From: Bacteroidota bacterium
GTDB taxonomy: Bacteria; Bacteroidota; Bacteroidia; Bacteroidales; VadinHA17
Length of the DNA stretch: 9,430 bases
Assembly (NCBI GenBank): GCA_006227095.1
Contig: SBFZ01000159.1
Location: 1-9,430 of the forward strand
Reading direction: 5' to 3'
Positions within the stretch are counted from its first letter, which is position 1. Each line of letters opens with the position of its first letter. Shown piece by piece: positions 7,199 to 9,430 of the stretch. The notes beneath the pieces were generated by a model. It worked only from the letters and a program-made list of their open reading frames with translations. It made no database searches and had not been told where the DNA came from. Position numbers and translations under genes: made by a program.

Positions 7199-9430
7199 AT
7201 GGATAAGGTAGCATATATAGACAACAGACCCTTCCCCATTGAAGAGGGGGAAACGATACTTCAGTTTGTAAGAAGGCATATGGGACGTGAGCTGATACCC
7301 ACGCTCTGCCAGGCAGACAACCTTGAGAACTACGGTTCATGCCGCATCTGCTCGGTGGAGGTGGCACTGAAGGAGAACGGTCCTGCCAGGGTAATGGCAT
7401 CATGCCATACCCCTGTTGCTGCAGGATACTATGTCTACCCTTCAACGGAAAAGATCAGAAAGCTGCGGAAAAATATACTGGAGCTGGTTCTCTCGGAGTA
7501 TCCTCCGGAGAGACTTGCCCCTGAGCCGGGAATGCTACCGACCGAATTCCAGGCAGTGGTGGCGGCAGCCGGTACGCCGGAGGTGCGGTACCCGCGCAGG
7601 GTTACCGTTCATGAGAAGGACAGGAGCCGGCCATATGTGTGGTCAGACCTTACAGAGTGCATCAAATGCTACCGCTGCGTAAGAGCCTGTGATGAACTGC
7701 AGGCGGAACACGTTCTTGGCATCGGGGGCAGGGGAGGAGAGAGCCGCATCATAAAGGGCTTTGACCAGTCGTTCCGCGACTCCCCGTGCGTGTCATGCGG
7801 CGCCTGTGTGCAGACATGCCCCACAAACGCTCTTTCAGACCGTTATTCCGTCAAGACCCTCAGGGCCGACAGTATAGTCCGCACCACCTGTACCTACTGC
7901 GGTGTGGGCTGCAACCTTGATGTAAAGGTTATTGACGGTCAGGTGAGGGGAATAGAGGCACCCCTTGACGGTGCCACCAACAGGGGCCATACCTGCCTCA
8001 AGGGGAGGTATGCCTTTGAATTCTACAATCACCCTGAGAGACTCCGTACTCCCCTGGTCAGAAAGAACGGCCAGCTTACTGAGGTGTCATGGGATGAGGC
8101 CTATGACTATACTGCTGCAAGGTTCCGCGAGATCAGGGAGAAGTACGGTCCGGATGCACTGGCCGGAATATCATCCGCCAGGTGTACGAATGAGGAGAAC
8201 TACCTGATGCAGAAGTTTTTCAGGATAGTCATCGGGACCAACAACATTGACGGCTGTGCCAGGGTTTGTCATGCACCCACGGCGATGGGGATGCAATGGG
8301 CCTATGGTACCGGTGCGGCTACCAATTCAATAGATGAAATATACAAGACAGGATGCATTCTTATAATCGGGGCAAATCCGTCATCAGCACACCCGGTCAC
8401 AGGAGCACGCATCAGGTCAGTGGTGGAGTCGGGAACACCCCTCATTGTCATTGACCCGCTGAAGATTGAGCTGGCCAGGCTGGCAAAGTATCATCTTCAG
8501 ATAAATCCCGGAACAAATGTGGCAGTGCTGAATCTCTTTGCCTGGTATCTGCTTAGGGAGGGGTTTATTGATGAGGAGTTCATTGCCGGCCGGACCGAAG
8601 GATGGGAGGGCTTCAGGAGCTACCTTGAGAATCTTGATGTTGATGATCTGGAGAGGATATGCGGTGTAGACCGGGAGCTTGTGAGAGCGGCAGCCATTGA
8701 ATACGGCTCTGCAACGTCAGCCATGGAGTTTCACGGACTGGGCGTAACGGAGCACTGGCAGGCTACAAAGGCTATAACCCTGGTATCGAATATCGCCATG
8801 ATGACAGGAAATATCGGAAGACCCGGAACCGGAGTCAATCCCCTGCGTGGTCAGAACAACGTGCAGGGTGCAGCCGACATGGGTGTACAGCCTCATCAGG
8901 GTGCGGGATACCTGGATGTCACCAACCCGGCAAACATAGCCCTGTACAATGCCTATTACGGTGCAGAGCACCCCACCAGGGTGGGATACCGGATTCCCGA
9001 GATGTTCTCAGCTGCCGGCAGGGGAGACCTGAAGGCATTGTGGATCATGGGGGAGGATATCCTCCAGACCGACCCTAATACCTGCCATGTAAGGAGCTCC
9101 CTACAGGGTCTCGAGCTGCTGGTGGTGCAGGAGCTGTTCATGACCGAAACGGCACGGATGGCCGATGTCATATTCCCGGCATCATCATTCCTCGAGAAGG
9201 AAGGCACTTTTACCAACGGGGAACGACGTATACAGAAGGTGCAGCAGGTGGTGAAGCCGCTCGAGGGAACAAAGCCCGACGGGCAGATAGTGGTTGATAT
9301 GATGAACCGCATGGGCTATCCGCAAAAGGGATATACTGCTGACATTACACTGAAGGAGATATCAGGAATTGTACCTTTCTTTAAAGGTGTAAGATGGGAT
9401 GAGCTGGGTAACAATGGCAAGCAATGGCCT
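7199..9430 (+). CDS. fdhA: Formate dehydrogenase alpha (catalytic Mo/W) subunit, 3' partial
   Basis: Oxidises formate to CO2, or the reverse, at a bis-molybdopterin Mo or W site, passing electrons to FdhB. The first 744 residues are visible with no stop; relatives run about 900, so the C-terminal pterin-binding domain is cut. Residues 1-80 are a plant-type [2Fe-2S] domain (C37, C48, C51, C69). Next are two [4Fe-4S] sites (C154/157/160/164 and C197/200/203/207). The molybdopterin domain starts with CTYCGVGC (C231, C234, C238) plus C266, followed by Lys268 in CLKGRY. The metal ligand is Cys357 in ARVCHAPT, encoded by TGT, where selenoenzymes have TGA/Sec. GQNNVQGAADMG and the TETARMADVIFPASSFLEKEGTFTNGERR region (only part quoted) are standard FDH signatures. 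Unusually, the His-Cys3 [4Fe-4S] site normally between the [2Fe-2S] domain and the ferredoxin-like domain is absent: no Cys occurs from 70 to 153. Mo versus W cannot be told. Confidence 0.92.
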   Translation, partial: MDKVAYIDNRPFPIEEGETILQFVRRHMGRELIPTLCQADNLENYGSCRICSVEVALKENGPARVMASCHTPVAAGYYVYPSTEKIRKLRKNILELVLSEYPPERLAPEPGMLPTEFQAVVAAAGTPEVRYPRRVTVHEKDRSRPYVWSDLTECIKCYRCVRACDELQAEHVLGIGGRGGESRIIKGFDQSFRDSPCVSCGACVQTCPTNALSDRYSVKTLRADSIVRTTCTYCGVGCNLDVKVIDGQVRGIEAPLDGATNRGHTCLKGRYAFEFYNHPERLRTPLVRKNGQLTEVSWDEAYDYTAARFREIREKYGPDALAGISSARCTNEENYLMQKFFRIVIGTNNIDGCARVCHAPTAMGMQWAYGTGAATNSIDEIYKTGCILIIGANPSSAHPVTGARIRSVVESGTPLIVIDPLKIELARLAKYHLQINPGTNVAVLNLFAWYLLREGFIDEEFIAGRTEGWEGFRSYLENLDVDDLERICGVDRELVRAAAIEYGSATSAMEFHGLGVTEHWQATKAITLVSNIAMMTGNIGRPGTGVNPLRGQNNVQGAADMGVQPHQGAGYLDVTNPANIALYNAYYGAEHPTRVGYRIPEMFSAAGRGDLKALWIMGEDILQTDPNTCHVRSSLQGLELLVVQELFMTETARMADVIFPASSFLEKEGTFTNGERRIQKVQQVVKPLEGTKPDGQIVVDMMNRMGYPQKGYTADITLKEISGIVPFFKGVRWDELGNNGKQWP

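Noticed and set aside
7194..7201. Possible frameshift splitting one FDH protein into fdhB and fdhA
   Set aside because: Both products have complete domain boundaries, fdhA has its own AGGAGG and ATG, and the two are separate subunits in known enzymes.
7095..7445. 116-codon - strand frame across the fdhB-fdhA junction
   Set aside because: It runs antisense through conserved cluster motifs of both FDH subunits and has no recognisable feature.
9061..9190. Nitrate reductase or NuoG instead of FDH for the last gene
   Set aside because: The ARVCHAPT, GQNNVQGAADMG and TNGERR motifs and the intact pterin-domain [4Fe-4S] site point to formate dehydrogenase.
5568..9430. Hydrogen-dependent CO2 reductase or electron-bifurcating hydrogenase cluster
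   Set aside because: No H-cluster hydrogenase gene or HycB-like ferredoxin gene is seen, and the NuoF part lacks the C-terminal ferredoxin domain of HydB.

Overview
The window looks like chromosomal DNA of an anaerobic or facultative member of the Bacteroidota. The taxon is inferred from three things. There is an OlsF-type two-domain aminolipid acyltransferase and a ~700-residue, membrane-anchored PpiD/SurA-like isomerase. The intergenic DNA is AT-rich, and most starts lack a Shine-Dalgarno sequence. Finally, a TAnnTTTG-type promoter element precedes the isomerase gene. No mobile element, RNA gene or CRISPR array is visible, and coding density is high.

Layout. Positions 2-1438 (+) hold the end of a gene for a methylenetetrahydrofolate reductase in which a Cys-rich MetV-type module is fused in front of the MetF barrel; its 5' end is cut by the window edge. 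It overlaps by 47 bp the next gene (1392-3185, +), a bifunctional acyltransferase resembling OlsF. A strong hairpin at 3208-3233 lies in the 73-bp gap before the convergent gene 3259-5379 (-), an inner-membrane PpiD-like chaperone/isomerase. A 188-bp AT-rich divergent intergenic region follows. It contains a candidate promoter for the isomerase gene and a pair of perfect 13-bp direct repeats that could be regulatory. Then comes a two-gene formate dehydrogenase operon (+). The first gene, 5568-7196, encodes a NuoE-NuoF fusion diaphorase subunit. The second, 7199 to the window end, encodes the molybdenum/tungsten catalytic subunit, whose C-terminus is cut off.

How the genes may work together. 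The formate dehydrogenase would interconvert formate and CO2 with NAD(H). The MetV-MetF protein would reduce methylene-tetrahydrofolate to methyl-tetrahydrofolate. These are two steps of the folate-linked C1 (methyl-branch) pathway, so the window may sit in or next to a C1-metabolism locus; the formyl-THF ligase, FolD and any CO dehydrogenase genes would have to be outside it. The acyltransferase and the isomerase serve envelope lipid synthesis and outer-membrane protein folding, with no evident link to C1 chemistry.

The most notable details are the fused MetV-MetF, the fused NuoE-NuoF, and a formate dehydrogenase alpha subunit that has lost the His-Cys3 iron-sulfur cluster site while keeping all its other clusters and a Cys (not selenocysteine) at the active site. 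The direct repeats upstream of the fdh operon also deserve a look.
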